This document shows positions 32,536-42,121 of a DNA stretch of 64,000 nucleotides, one piece after another. The notes under the pieces are model-generated. The model saw only the letters and a list, made by a program, of their open reading frames with translations. It had not been told where the DNA came from and searched no databases. The stretch is from contig NC_088787.1 of NCBI RefSeq assembly GCF_949628265.1, positions 36,258,844 to 36,322,843 on the forward strand, written 5' to 3'. Position 1 is the first letter of the stretch; every line of letters begins with the position of its first letter. Source of the DNA: Cloeon dipterum. Lineage: Eukaryota; Arthropoda; Insecta; Ephemeroptera; Baetidae. The translations under genes were made by a program, and so were the position numbers.

Positions 32536-35534
32536 CTGGTTTGAAGGATTCCCCCAAAAACCAACACCACTGCTGATGAAGTGGACCCGGGAGCCTACCA
32601 GGATCACGATCTCCTTAGCACGGCTGATCAGAAAATTGACCCTGTTAGGCTCCTTCAAGAAGCCCACCCCATGATCACGCGCGTTGTCGTCTCCACGGTC
32701 GCTTCGGACCAGTGACACCACAACCACAGGCCGCTCCTGGCCTATCACCTCGTCCGCAGTGAAGACAGTGATGTCACGGGGGAGCTTCTCCCGGAGCACC
32801 GCCACCTGAAACAGAGACGAAGAATTATCAATATTGCACCCCTCGTTAGAATTCGGCACACAACATACCTGCTTACGGTACGGTGATAGCACCGTAACCT
32901 GTTGGGGGGGGGGGGGGGGGGGGGATGCACCGGCACAGCGAGTCCACCGCGGACACCACAGCGTCGGCTTCCACTAGGTTGAACAGGGACCTGGTGAGGG
33001 GGTCGCGTTGCATTACACCATTGATGTCAACCCAGCGGATGGCGCTCTGGTTCGCGTCGAGCCCCAGTCTCTCCAGCCCGAAACGCAGCAGCAGCAGGCT
33101 GTCAGAGGGGAGGCTAGCTGGGCCAGGGATCTGAAATGCAAAACAAGTCATAACAAAACAGTAACTCGAGCATGTTATGTGCTGTCGCCCTCGAGACTTT
33201 CGCGCCTCTCGCTGGAAAAGAGACTCGGAGGGAGGCAAACTCTAGGTTGGCCCAATCAGAAGCGGCCCCGCAGCCGGTAGAGAATAGATGTGGGAGGAGC
33301 GTGTAGACGCGAGCCGCAGTATTCAGATCAAGGTACTTAGCCAGCCAATAGCTGACCAGAGTTCTTAGCTCCTTTCCTAACATTCCTCCTCCGGTGCGAA
33401 CAACGCTCTGATGGTAAACAATCTCGATAGTTGAATTCTCGGTCGCTTTTCCGTGGAAAAGGGTGCAAAATCAGGGTTTTGGGGTCCGTGAGAGGGACCA
33501 AGGTCTATGCCAAAGTACTGTACAGCAAACGCAGCAAAATCCACTTAGCCGTCAGGCGTATTTATTGATCGAAATCTTACAGAAGCCCTTAAGCCAAAAT
33601 TCTTGTTTTTCTGTTGATCAATAGGCGTGCTTCAAGTCGTGTAGACGGCCTCCCTGCTAGATGCTGAAGGCCCGGGTACCCTGCAACATAAGTCAGAGGT
33701 TTAGCGGAGGTGAGGACAAAAATTTGTCAGTATCAAGAGAGTGGCCAGGTATGGGAATATTAAATCCCGCACCCGCCCATTTCACTGATATCCTACCTGC
33801 CGTCAGTGCACTAATTTCCTCTCACTTCTCAGGACGTAGGCTGCAGCCTGGCTCAAACTTCCCCGAGCACTCTCACCCTGCGGAAAACAAGACAGGTGAT
33901 CAGACTGCCCAGGTGGACCGGGGAGTATGCTACTTACAGGAAGTAGGTCTGCAGTGTCTGTTCCCTCCTCATCCAAGACAAGAGGTCTTCCCGGCTTCTG
34001 CGGACCCCAAAGGGTGCCCAGATCGTGGCTCCACCGCGCTGGGGGGCTCGTCCCCGGGAAGGTCTTCTCTAGGAATCCCCTGTGAACAGAAGCGGAGATG
34101 AGTACGAGGCGCATGAGACCCGTAAAGCTGGCCTTACCTTTCTAGAGAGAGGACTCCACATCGCCTGGTCAACAGGTAGGATTCCTTTGCCAAGTCGCTT
34201 CCTAGGATTAGAGTCAAATTGCCTCTTTCCAGTTAGGAGCAGCACCTCTCTGGTGTTAGGCAGCTCGCATCTGCCCCGAGTGGTCCGCTGCAGCTCTTTT
34301 TATTTCGGCCGGCCCCTCAAGTCGCAGCTGATGGGATAGACTGGAGGGAGAGTCTCACCCTCAGCAGCGCCCTCCCCCTGGCTCAGGTAAAGACGGTGAA
34401 CTAGGGTATTTTGTTGGGGCGTCACTCCTTTTACTTGTGTTTGTGATTTTGGCTTCATGCCAGAAATCAATCACTAACACGCCATTCTTGCTCAGTGGGA
34501 TTCTTTACTTTCTTATCATATTATTTATTTACTTCAATTAGGTGCCTAAATCTTACTTTATTCTCTAAGAAAGGGGATCTGGATGGTGAATAAAATTTTA
34601 AAAATAAATTAGAGAGACTAAATGATTTTAAAATTTGATTATTTAAGTAAATAATTAGGGGGGGATTTTTTTTCTTAAAATTCAAAGAAAGGCACTGGTG
34701 TGATTCTAGTTTAGCTTCCCATCCTGTGATTAAAAAAAACAAATAATTTCCAGGTTCTCGGTGGCTGATTCGGCGTCCTCGCCTGCGACCTGTTCGCGTG
34801 GAGAATCTTCATTTTATTGCTAAAGCTGATCTTTTGTCGCGCCCGCCATCATATGCTTACCATCAGTCCGTCGTAAAAAAGGCAGGATACCTCCCTCACC
34901 AAGTTCTCGTGGGCCCGATAGTTGAGACGCAGCATCACACCAAGCCCCTCCTTCGGCCTCAATATGAAAAAGGATTAGGTAATTACCATTCTATCCGGCC
35001 TCAATGCTACTTACCCGTCATCCTCGAAGAATCAACTGTCGGCAGCCAAATCGAACAGACTGTACTTGCCGTGCATGCTTTCGGCCACCTTGCTGAAACA
35101 GCGTGGCCGAAGCTGCTTCCGGTCCCCGGCAAGCACAGTCTGCACAGGCTCTCCATTCGCCGTCATTGCCGCAAAGGCCTCTCCCAGCTTGATGTAGGCT
35201 GCCTCGTCCAGCTGTAAAAAAACAATGAAATGTAAACAAAACAAAATTGTAAAATTGGTTCAAACTTATCAGCAAAAGAAGGTGCGGGGGATTCCTCTCA
35301 CCAAGGGTCAGCCCGATGCGAGCAATGGAGATGGGGGTCCCGATGACCACGCTGGTGGTGCTCAAGTGTTGCATCCGGGAAGCTCGCTGCGAGATGTCTC
35401 TGAGGAGGTCGGTCCCCTTCAGGTGCTCGTGCTCCGAATAGAGGCGGACCAGCTGCTCGCTCCTCATACCCAACCGCAACAACCTTTCGGCGGTCGACCG
35501 AACCCCCAGGTTGGATGGGACCACGTAGTAGATG
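32536..35534 (-). pseudogene. SF1 helicase of UPF1/MOV10 type, partner of the tyrosine recombinase
   Basis: Exons on the minus strand: 35534-35302 (VVPSNLGVRSTAERLL, motif Ia; SVVIGTPISIARI), 35211-35015 (LDEAAY, motif II; LAGDRKQLRP, motif III), about 34955-34861 (VMLRLNYRAHENLV, motif IIIa/IV region), 33130-32869 (NLVEADAVVSAVDSL, then VTVLSPYRKQ, motif IV) and 32805-32536 (TADEVIGQERPVVVVSLVRS, motif V; NRVNFLISRAKEIVILVG, motif VI). The frame then continued into 7378-7333. A TGA at 35032-35034 interrupts exon 2, and a run of 21 G at 32904-32924 lies in the motif IV exon. No sound Walker A exon was found; APQGEEDT at about 35600 has its spacing but not its Lys. Such helicases translocate on RNA or DNA. 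A partner role with the recombinase is inferred from the convergent arrangement only. Confidence 0.78.
33174..34440 (-). mobile_element. GC-rich LTR-like insertion in a helicase intron
   Basis: The helicase intron between the NYR exon and the motif IV exon is expanded to about 1.7 kb by GC-rich sequence. Read on the minus strand it ends GCGACAGCACATAACA at 33174 and has an AATAAA near 33563, as a solo LTR would. I could not find the other boundary or a target duplication. Open frames here look like chance. Confidence 0.3.
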
Positions 35535-35599
35535 CTGAAAACAAAGGAAAATCAATAAGATAGCAAGTTACACAAACCAATAACATCTCACAGAGGATC

Positions 35600-36700
35600 A
35601 AGTGTCCTCTTCTCCTTGTGGTGCGTCGTCAACTGAAGCACATCTTCTATTATTTGTCGTTCCGGCGGGATTGCTATTATGGCTGAATTCAATAGGTTTA
35701 TTGCACAATATGAAAAATGATGTTATTCTTGAAATGTGGTATAATGAAAATGCAAACGAAATCATTCCAAATAAAATTAATGTTGCCAACTTAATTTGAT
35801 TGTGTCTGATCAGTATGATATGGGATAATATATTTAATTATGCAAAAAAATTAGAATCCAATTTTCACAGTCTGAATTGGTTTTGATTTACGCTCATCTA
35901 GTTGTTGAATTGAATTGTTTTTGGCTATTCTTTGCAATAGCATTCTTAGAAAGGAGAAAAGAAAATTTGCTTCATTTTTTGTTTGAGAGACACAAATTTG
36001 TTGAACTCGAGTTACAAGCTGCCGTTAACCGTGAACTGCTTTTTTCTTGATGGGAAACGAGTGTGAAGTAGCCAATATATATTTACTGGAAAAATCGTCA
36101 GGCTTCTGTAAATTTTACAAAGTATTATCAGTTTTGTTCAATTTAATGGCTGGTATTAACTCAAAATTTAATCAAATCTTCTATATTGTAATAAATTAAA
36201 ATAACTCATCAATGGATATGAATCAATCTGATATTATTATTTAAATATTAAACATGTATTTTGTACTGTAGGGTGCCGCGCCCCTTCGCGAGTGTTCTAG
36301 GCGCATGCGTGTGACACGGTGCCTATCTTTTGTTTTGGGTGCCGTGTGCGTCTGTAATGGTCGACTCTCTTCTGCATGAATCGACGCTAATCGTTCGCTT
36401 GAATTTCTTTGTAAAACCCACCATTGGGGCAAGTTAATTTACGTGCTTTATGTTGTAATTTAATTAAGTAACTGATCAAGAAACTGTTAACGTGATTAAA
36501 GCTCAATGTCTATGCAAGATCTCACAGATAAACAATGATTATAGATGTTATTCATTAGATAAAATTCTTGTCAACCAAAGTGATGTTTATTAAGATTAAT
36601 AATTAAATGCTCAAGTCTGTAATAAGAATCTTATTCCCAACACGAGATGTAAACAAAAACTCTCCTAATTAATAGATTGTTGACTGATTTAAATTTGTAT
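35600..36700. other. AT-rich spacer; nothing recognised
   Basis: Apart from the possible Walker A relic near 35600-35625, I see no gene. A short GC-rich patch at 36275-36360 has no recognisable content. Confidence 0.4.
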
Positions 36701-36724
36701 TTATTTCCAGTTCTAATACTCCAC

Positions 36725-37228
36725 TCATCGTCTTGTTGTCATCGTCTTGTTCAAATTCTCCCAAAATGGGGAAACCTCCTCCTCATCCTCATCCTGCCCG
36801 TCCGCGTCCGCGATACCCTTCAGAATATCCAGCACCAACCCCAAATGTTCTGTCAATCGCGCGACAAACGCAGCGCATTCGTCGCCGCTCTCAACGGGCT
36901 TCAACCGCTGCAAGACATCTAAAAAATACGCTACGCTCGCCCGCACCTTGCGCCCCTCCGAGGGAGTACCTCGCTCCCTCGCCTGCGACGCAAGCTTCTT
37001 CAACGGCACCAACTCCTTCGATACCGAATCTAAAAACTTCTCAATAGTCGGCAAATCGGTAATAACTGGCTTCACCTTCTTACTCTCCGCGAAGAGTGCA
37101 TGCTCGGCTCTCAACTCACTCCGCAACGCAGTTATCCCCTTATTATCAACCGCAATGCCTAACGCCGCACATTCATAATGCACCAATCGCTCCTCCAAAC
37201 GACCGAACTCAATCTTCACAACCGCCAT
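36725..37228 (-). CDS. Intronless 167-codon gene, unknown function
   Basis: ATG at 37228 in a good context and one uninterrupted frame of higher GC content than its surroundings. A GGAAATAAATAC polyadenylation-like signal lies about 15 bp after the stop. The product is predicted to be helical and charged with an acidic tail (DADGQDEDEEEVSPFWENL). I recognise no domain. A small gag-like or capsid-like protein of a retroelement is one possibility. No linked pol gene is visible. Confidence 0.5.
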   Translation of the reverse strand: MAVVKIEFGRLEERLVHYECAALGIAVDNKGITALRSELRAEHALFAESKKVKPVITDLPTIEKFLDSVSKELVPLKKLASQARERGTPSEGRKVRASVAYFLDVLQRLKPVESGDECAAFVARLTEHLGLVLDILKGIADADGQDEDEEEVSPFWENLNKTMTTRR

Positions 37229-37229
37229 C

Positions 37230-38140
37230 GCAACGTAAAGATTTGAACAATCTAATTGAAAAAAAACTCAAAATCTGAATCAAAATCAAAATTTGACTTA
37301 AAGACGTTACGCGAATCACGTAGACTCCGCAAATCAAACGAACTGATCGCAATCTAGCTCAAAACAAAAGCAATTTCCCGGTAACTCAAAACTATTTGAC
37401 TACCGAGAAAATCAAACATAAGTTAACACCCCTAAGCAGATATCATCGCGTCCAACGAAATCTCTAAAGAATGCAACTCTTAATCCTGCCGAAAGATACA
37501 TCAAAATCTCTCGCAGCAAAAATTCACGACGGAATTCAACACGAAGAAACGCTCGCAATGCACCCCCAAAAATTTAACAAACTCAAAAATTTACTGTTCG
37601 GGTGAAAATCTGACAAATGCCCGCAATGTGAGGAGAAAATCTAAGCCACACCAAAAAAGGGATGCCATATAAAGGCTAAATGTGGGATGCCATTCTTGCT
37701 AAGGGCAAGAAACCTATTCTAAAAATTTACAAAAAGAAATCTCAAAATTAATGAAATAATTCAAATAATCAAATCAATCATAGGATCAGGGTTCTCATGT
37801 GCTGTAAGATTCTCAGGCTCGGAATTCACAATATATATTAAATTATTTAGCTCAGATGATATTTTCTCACGACCGGACAAAAAAACTGAATTAAAGGCGA
37901 TAATTATTGACAATGAAATGCTGACAAGTTTATTCTGAAATTATCCTGTGCAATTGAAAAATAGCATTTGTATGTGTGTGATAATTCGTGTCAATTGTTA
38001 AAAAAAAATATTTTTCAAACAAAAATGGAAATGTTTGTAGGGAACAATGGAAAAAGAATTTACATTTGGATAAAACTAAATAAGCGCTTCACAAAACAAA
38101 GGTACTCATCACTACTTCTTGAGAGTCCTTTTCTTCACAC
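37230..38140. other. Spacer; probable leader of the 36725-37228 gene, then AT-rich
   Basis: 37230-37650 is A-rich on the plus strand and could be the 5' leader of the minus-strand gene. 37700-38140 is AT-rich with no exon seen. Confidence 0.35.
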
Positions 38141-38143
38141 GTT

Positions 38144-38627
38144 GTGGTGCAATCGATGATCTTCGCGAAACCTCCCGTCGAAGGTTCGCTAAGTTGGGTG
38201 TACCGCTGGAGACCAAAAGGGTTGTTAAGGTCTAGGTGCGCCAGAGATCTGGGCGCGGCCTACCACCACGACGCTGTGGCCAGCTCCGAGCGGGCTGCCT
38301 GGGTGTCTCAAGGAAACAAAACAGCCCACCTGGGGCACCTGATGGGTGTGGAAAAGAGAGATCAGTAATCTGGTCCGGAAGGGGTTGGGGATCTGTGAAG
38401 ACAGATCGGGCTTGGCCCATAAGGGAAATGGAACTTCAACTTACGTTTTGTTCCTTAACAATTCGGTTGGATCCGAGATGTACTCGAAAAGCATGTGTAT
38501 GCACCCCGACTTGGGACGTGCTATACACCAGGATGTTTTGGGCCAACTGATTCTCTTTAACCACCTGGAATTAGAGCAAAGCTCTGATTCCCCCAAAAAG
38601 CACTTGTATGGCGGAACAAATTCTTAA
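38144..38627 (-). pseudogene. Possible second helicase remnant (motif V/VI end)
   Basis: On the minus strand, across a plausible 45-bp intron (donor GTAAGT near 38443, acceptor CTTCACAG near 38395), the frame reads RLLISLFHTHQVPQVGCFVS and then AGHSVVVVGRAQIS. This resembles the VSLVR...GF and RA...VVVG motifs at the end of UPF1/ZNFX1-type helicases. It is short and decayed. Its closeness to a recombinase fragment (39620) repeats the pairing at the first locus. Confidence 0.3.
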
Positions 38628-38839
38628 CTTGCACCATATCGTCGAGTTCATTCACTCACAGGGAATGTCACATATTTATTCATTACACACATATATAAAT
38701 TCCACTGGCGTACATTTTATATAAATATTTACAAATGGCAAAAGGGATGAAGAAGAAAGAATTAACAAAAATAATGAAAAAAATCATATTATTTTCTGAT
38801 TTTACGTTTGCGCTAACATCTATTACTCAAATTAACTCT

Positions 38840-39630
38840 AACTTGTTACAGCGATACAATGTCTCTTGTGCTGCTTTGATTCTATTAATATAGGGTTCTT
38901 TGACCTGTATGAACTTAAAGCTTTAATGTCGTGCTGCTTTGTGGGAACTATTTAGATGGGAGAGTATTTTTTAAGGAAATGTTATTTTTTCTATGAGCCA
39001 GAAGGTGGGACCCCTGGTGATAGGTTCTAAACCTCTTTGTTGTTATTGATGTAACTTGGAAGACATACAGATAATTCGTGGGAAATGAATTTAAGGAAAA
39101 TTGACTGACATTGGTGGTTTTTGGTGACTTTTAGGGGAGTAGGATTTTATTTAGAATATTTTTTGAATAAAAATTGCGTCGCCTGTGATGAGAATTTTTT
39201 TAAGTAAAGTTGTTCATGCTGTGCTCTTTTGTTTGCTAACGTTTGAAGCTTTGTATTACGCTTTGTGCTGGCAAGTGAAAAGTAAAGGGACGGGGGGGTT
39301 ACTTGGCATTGACTTGGTTCATTGACCTGGATTGATATAATACACAGTCATGTAGAGAGATCTAGAGACCTGACCTTAAGGAATCAGTGTGAAGGAAGAA
39401 GAAAAGGAATAAATACCATCGTTTTTTTTCCTTTTGTGGACGTTAATTTACTTTTTAAAAAATATCTGCGATCGGGACCTTAAAAATTCGATAACCTTGC
39501 GAAAATCTGGATTTCATAAACGCATCATTCCGTTTTTCTTTATATTTGTACTGCGCGTAGAGGAAAATTTATCAATACTGCTTTTAAGAATATTAGTAAT
39601 CCGTCTTCTCAAATTTGTTTCATGTTGATG
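38840..39630 (-). repeat. About 790-bp repeat, left copy (inverted relative to 62343-63118)
   Basis: Reading on the minus strand from CATGAAACAAATT at 39630 to GACATTGTATC at about 38845, it matches the plus strand of 62343-63110 throughout with substitutions and small indels. Shared landmarks are CAGTATTGATAAATTTTCCT, CCAAGTCAATGCCAAGTAAC and AGCAGCACAAGAGACATTG. It interrupts the recombinase fragment right after its YDVITST codons. Confidence 0.85.
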
Positions 39631-40240
39631 TGATGACGTCATAACGCTCAGCCAGTTCTTGCTGTGCCTTTGAGAGGGCTTCACTGTTCTGTCCGGAGTA
39701 ATTATTCCTCTGCGCGTAGTCCTCGAGGGTAATAAAACTTCCCTCGGTTGCCCTCCGAGCGTTGAAGGAGCAGAATGCCAAATTTAAGTGTGAGGCCAAA
39801 GTCTTGTAGTGCAATTCAATCTCGGAAGGATCTTTGTGTAAGGGATCACATCCCTTACACAACATATATTCCTCGTCATCAGCCGGTCTCTGCTCACACT
39901 CGAAGCAGGATATTTCTGGGAGTTGGGTTTCGGGTACGTCTCGTATTTTTGCAACCGGAGTTTCACGCGTTACCAGCTCTACTCTCATCCGTTTCCGGTG
40001 GCGGCCTCTAATCCGGTGCTCTTGGGTGGAGGTGTTAACGCACCATACGTTTACGATGCCTCCAGCATCGACAACGGCGTAACTGGCTGGTACGCTGGCG
40101 GTTCCCCCAATGTCAACACCTTTGAGTATTACTTCGCTTCCGGCAGGAGCAGTCACTCGAACGGGGAATATTGCACTCTCCCGTCCTTCTAACTTGGGAA
40201 GAGGACCTGGAGTGCTAGTCTCCAAGACGCGTGGTTCCAT
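39620..40240 (-). pseudogene. Chimeric ORF: retroelement pro-downstream region joined to a tyrosine recombinase fragment (copy 2)
   Basis: The first part (MEPRVLETST to VWCVNTSTQEHRIRGRHRKR) looks like the linker between protease and reverse transcriptase in Ty3/gypsy-type elements. The second part, after MLCKGCDPLHKDPSEIE, is the recombinase segment LHYKTLASHLNLAFCSFNAR to ERYDVITST, 70-80% like copy 1. The frame is open through the join. A perfect 11-bp hairpin (39835-39861) lies at the join. The recombinase stops at the start of the 790-bp repeat, whose first bases supply the TGA. The reverse transcriptase expected after this linker is missing. Deletion-mediated joining is the simplest explanation. 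Confidence 0.7.
39835..39861. repeat. Perfect hairpin at the gag-pro/recombinase join
   Basis: TGTGTAAGGGA, loop TCACA, TCCCTTACACA: 11-bp arms with no mismatch, exactly at the codons where similarity switches. Confidence 0.85.
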
Positions 40241-40269
40241 AACCTCTGAGTTATGATCGGTGATAGGTT

Positions 40270-40809
40270 CTACGTGGTGTAAGTTCGGTTCCAGTCGGGT
40301 TTCATATCTTCTCTAGGAATTGGCTTTTGTTTGTTGTAGTAGTCTAGGTTCGCTTTTCCCCATGGAAATTCCAGACAATTTTCCGTAGTGAGTAAGTTGA
40401 TGCGCTGTTTCACTAAGAAATCTTGTCCAAGTAGGGCTGAATAGCCTGTGGCGGCCGCGACAATTATTACTGGCTGGCAGATAATAACTCTATTGCTTAC
40501 TTCAATCTCTATTTCTGATTGTCCAGCTAGTGGGACCTGATTTCCTCCGGCTCCGTATACCGCTGGCTCAAAGTCTGTAATGTTCAAGGCGAGCTGAGCG
40601 GCTAGATCGGCGTTCACGAGACTGACATTTGCGCCTGTATCTATCACGAACGGCACCTTCAGGTGCTGGACCTTTGCCCATAGTACGTACGTCGAGTAAA
40701 CTTCCACCGGCCATAGCGAGATAGTCTTAGTAGTTGTTCTGTCTTGAGTACGGCGTGCCGGCAATGCTGGCACGCCCGTTATTCGTTTTTTGGTTTGAAG
40801 TCTGGGCAT
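40270..40809 (-). CDS. Retropepsin (protease) of the gag-pro element
   Basis: VPFVIDTGANVSLVN carries the catalytic Asp in DTGA, followed by IEVSNRVIICQPVIIV and SALLGQDFL (the flap and the LG-D element of retropepsins). It is reached from gag by a -1 shift: the pro frame overlaps the end of gag, and the slippery sequence lies two codons before the gag stop. A further frame change near 40300 separates it from the downstream linker. Confidence 0.82.
   Translation of the reverse strand: MPRLQTKKRITGVPALPARRTQDRTTTKTISLWPVEVYSTYVLWAKVQHLKVPFVIDTGANVSLVNADLAAQLALNITDFEPAVYGAGGNQVPLAGQSEIEIEVSNRVIICQPVIIVAAATGYSALLGQDFLVKQRINLLTTENCLEFPWGKANLDYYNKQKPIPREDMKPDWNRTYTT
40752..40791 (-). promoter_or_regulatory. 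Programmed -1 ribosomal frameshift signal between gag and pro
   Basis: On the minus strand the heptamer A AAA AAC (40785-40791) is in the gag frame and two codons before the gag TAA. Eight nucleotides further on is an 8-bp perfect stem GGCGTGCC / GGCACGCC (40776-40769 and 40759-40752) with a 9-nt loop. Slipping back one base enters the protease frame directly. Confidence 0.75.
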
Positions 40810-42121
40810 GAGACTGGACTATGTCCGTCCTTCTTGCAGATGACGCAGTGCAGGTACTGGCAGTCTTGCAGCCGATGTCCATTTTCCCCGCAGAAAAAAC
40901 AGACAAACGGCCGCTCGCTGTCAGAGCGTCTTGGTGATCTCGCTCGTGCTCGATAGCCCGTGTTTGTAAGTGAGCTAGTGTTTCCATCCCTTGGCGCGGT
41001 TTCGATAGTGTGAACTGACTGGGAAACCGGAGAGGGTGTCGTAGCGAAGCGCACTTGTCTACTTCCTGTGGGTTGTACTGTTGAGGAGTAAATGGCAGCG
41101 TGAGCCGCTTGTAACTCCTCCCTGGCTCTGGTCGCGTCGAGCCTTTTCTTCACCTTTAATGCATTGCGCATGGCTTCAGTCAGAGTCGTGGGATTCATCA
41201 GGTCCTCCATATCAACCATTTCTGGTCTGAGCCCGTTCAGAAATTGGGAGAACGCCCTCGATTCCCAATGGTCATCGAGTAGATGGGGAGGTACCTCTGG
41301 TTTTGATGGGGTAATGGCTCGTAGTTTCCTCTACTTAGTTAAGAGATTGTCGTAATTCCTGGTGACGGTTTCATGAACTCCTTGCCGGTATTCGCTAAAT
41401 TCCCTCTCTAGCTCAGTTCTATCATCTATGGTCTCAAACTCCCGCTTGAAGGCTTGTTTCAGGGTGGGGAATGAGGCTAGCGTGTGCACATCCAATCTTT
41501 GAACGAGATCCCTAGCTCGGTTTTTCGTTCTTGTGGCCAGCATAGTCCTCAGTTGTGCAGGCGTTAGCTGTTGTTGGAAGAGGAACAGTGTTTCCAAGGC
41601 CGAGAGGAAATCCTCCAGCATAGCGTCCTCTTCTCGCCCGGAAAAGAGAGGTAAGTTTGTCATGTCGAAGTACATGCCCGTGGTTCGCGGCGCTCCCCAG
41701 CTAATTTGTGGCATTGCCTGGGCGGCGGCCATCTCACCTGGCTTTACTCCCTCCGGGTGATGTAACATGGTGGGTCCTTCTCGATCGGGCGCCGGCGAAG
41801 GTGCATGGCGCGAAGCCGTAGAAGAGGAAGGTGCGAACGGGGTGCAAGCTGATGGTGCCACCTGGTGCTCGTCATTTCCTCCTCTAGCGAGGTGATTCGT
41901 GGTCTCGGATCGAGGCACCCTTGTCGGTGGGGTATAATGGGAAACGTCGTCAAGGTCAACGTCGTCAAGGTCAACGTCGTCCCTGCGTGCGCTGTTATTG
42001 TCTTGACTAGAAGGACCGGCGCTAGGTTGACTCGAGTTCGTGTAGCCGTTAGGGTTTCCCAACGGACGAGGCTCAGGGTCAGAAGTCCTTCCTAGTGGTG
42101 AATGTTCCAGTGGCATCGTGC
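40779..42121 (-). pseudogene. gag with two CCHC zinc knuckles, interrupted by a stop and a MITE
   Basis: One frame, broken by TAG at 41331-41333. The N-terminal part is Pro/Ser-rich. The capsid-like part (NLPLFSGREEDAMLEDFLSA, TKNRARDLVQRLD, LKQAFKREFE) resembles Ty3/gypsy gag. The nucleocapsid has CFFCGENGHRLQDC and CVICKKDGHSPVSC, both CX2CX4HX4C. The 5' end is cut by the hAT-type insertion at 42122-43881. The leader and primer site continue beyond it at 43882-43941. Confidence 0.8.

Noticed and set aside
33661..34114. Opposed open frames of 146 and 103 codons
   Set aside because: GC-rich sequence in a probable LTR within an intron; no domains, no clean start, and both strands equally open.
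36733..37178. Plus-strand frames of 104 and 143 codons
   Set aside because: Antisense to the better-supported 36725-37228 minus-strand gene; Ser/Pro composition typical of antisense reading.
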